A stretch of 64,000 bases of DNA from Nocardiopsis listeri NBRC 13360 (lineage in GTDB: Bacteria; Actinomycetota; Actinomycetes; Streptosporangiales; Streptosporangiaceae): contig NZ_BCSH01000021.1 of NCBI RefSeq assembly GCF_001570765.1, positions 1 through 64,000 on the forward strand. Reading direction: 5' to 3'. Both the position numbers and the translations under genes were made by a program. The notes under the pieces are model-generated. The model saw nothing but the letters and a program-made list of their open reading frames with translations. It made no database searches and had not been told where the DNA came from. This document shows positions 63,675-64,000 of this stretch, in pieces (within the stretch, counting starts at the first letter, position 1; every line of letters starts with the position of its first letter).

Positions 63675-64000
63675 ATGAGGGGTCTGGGGGAACTGGAGGC
63701 GGCGATCATGTCCGCCCTGTGGCGCGCGGAGGGGCCGCTGCCGGTCCGCGACATCCGGTCGAGCATGGTCTACGACCGCGACCTCGCCTACACGACGGTC
63801 ATGACCGTCGCCAACATCCTGCATCAGAAGGGCTTGCTGGAACGCGAGAAGACCGGTCGGGCCTGGACCTACCGGCCCAGGGAGACCCACGCCGAGTACA
63901 CGGCGCGCGTCATGGGCGAGGTGCTCAGCACCGGCCCCGACTCCGGCCTCACCCTGCTCCGCTTCGTCGAACGCTTCAGCGACGAGGACATGGTCCGGCT
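63675..64000 (+). CDS. BlaI/MecI-family transcriptional repressor (3' end cut by window)
   Basis: The visible 108 residues hold the BlaI winged helix: MRGLGELEAAIMSALWRAEGPLPVRDIRSSMVYDRDLAYTTVMTVANILHQKGLLEREKTGRAWTY, then the start of the dimerisation helices. The ATG has GGGAG nearby. BlaI repressors normally sit before a BlaR1/M56 membrane peptidase gene, which would lie beyond the window. Cleavage by that peptidase would lift repression. The gene is partial here. Confidence 0.92.
   Translation, partial: MRGLGELEAAIMSALWRAEGPLPVRDIRSSMVYDRDLAYTTVMTVANILHQKGLLEREKTGRAWTYRPRETHAEYTARVMGEVLSTGPDSGLTLLRFVERFSDEDMVR

Overview
The window is high-GC DNA with frequent GTG starts, strong third-position G/C, many 4-base gene overlaps and several genes that look leaderless. 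Gene content points to a filamentous actinomycete of the Streptosporangiales type, most like Nocardiopsis. The markers are Kgd, NAD-dependent 180-kDa-type glutamate dehydrogenase, DasR, SigR/RsrA, WhiB1, a SigF/RsbW pair and an AftD-like glycosyltransferase. The genus is inferred from protein resemblance and was not tested by a search. Nothing looks like a phage, insertion sequence or CRISPR array; this is mostly core chromosome.

Layout. 0.5-2.5 kb: two HAD-family proteins around a DUF6912 protein; the second HAD has lost catalytic residues and may start at AUC. 3.0-13.7 kb: NAD-glutamate dehydrogenase, prfB, then ftsE-ftsX-smpB and a lipoprotein PBP whose three catalytic motifs are all degenerate. 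14.1-14.5 kb: tmRNA (tag ANSKRTEFALAA) behind a SigR-type promoter. 14.6-18.0 kb: regulator/efflux pairs (DUF5937-ArsR with MFS, PadR with a DUF2812-like membrane protein). 18.0-22.8 kb: antitoxin with a broken RelE-type toxin, an SRPBCC protein, nagA, a cysteine-type attenuator leader before an FMN reductase, and an EamA transporter.

23-34.2 kb: an envelope/glycan block with an SGNH-FN3 membrane protein, a GT-C-like membrane protein, DUF2613, a GT4 glycosyltransferase, a 1492-residue AftD-like protein and DUF3068. 34.4-38.6 kb: SRAP DNA-protein crosslink protein, TPP riboswitch-thiC, a small membrane protein and a methyltransferase. 38.7-46.3 kb: sigR-rsrA, two HD-type membrane proteins, dasR with its own dre-like site, pdtaS and whiB1. 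The sigR-rsrA ... pdtaS-whiB1 order resembles M. tuberculosis sigH-rshA ... pdtaS-whiB1.

46.5-53.7 kb: diacylglycerol kinase-like protein, rsbW-sigF, GNAT, methyltransferase, and a polar amino-acid ABC transporter. 54-64 kb: malic enzyme, serine hydrolase, HicB-like protein, PadR-DUF4097 pair, DUF6104-kgd, and a BlaI-type regulator cut by the window end.

The genes tie together through thiol stress and translation rescue (SigR drives sigR itself and apparently ssrA; smpB is nearby), through N-acetylglucosamine control (DasR and NagA), and through 2-oxoglutarate/glutamate/malate metabolism (Gdh, Kgd, malic enzyme). The observations most worth a second look are the pseudo-PBP, the cysteine-attenuator leader with mutually exclusive hairpins, the pseudo-HAD with a probable AUC start, the TA remnant with intact TGTACA operator, and the lower-GC region before the HD-GYP pair with a candidate 25-residue membrane peptide.
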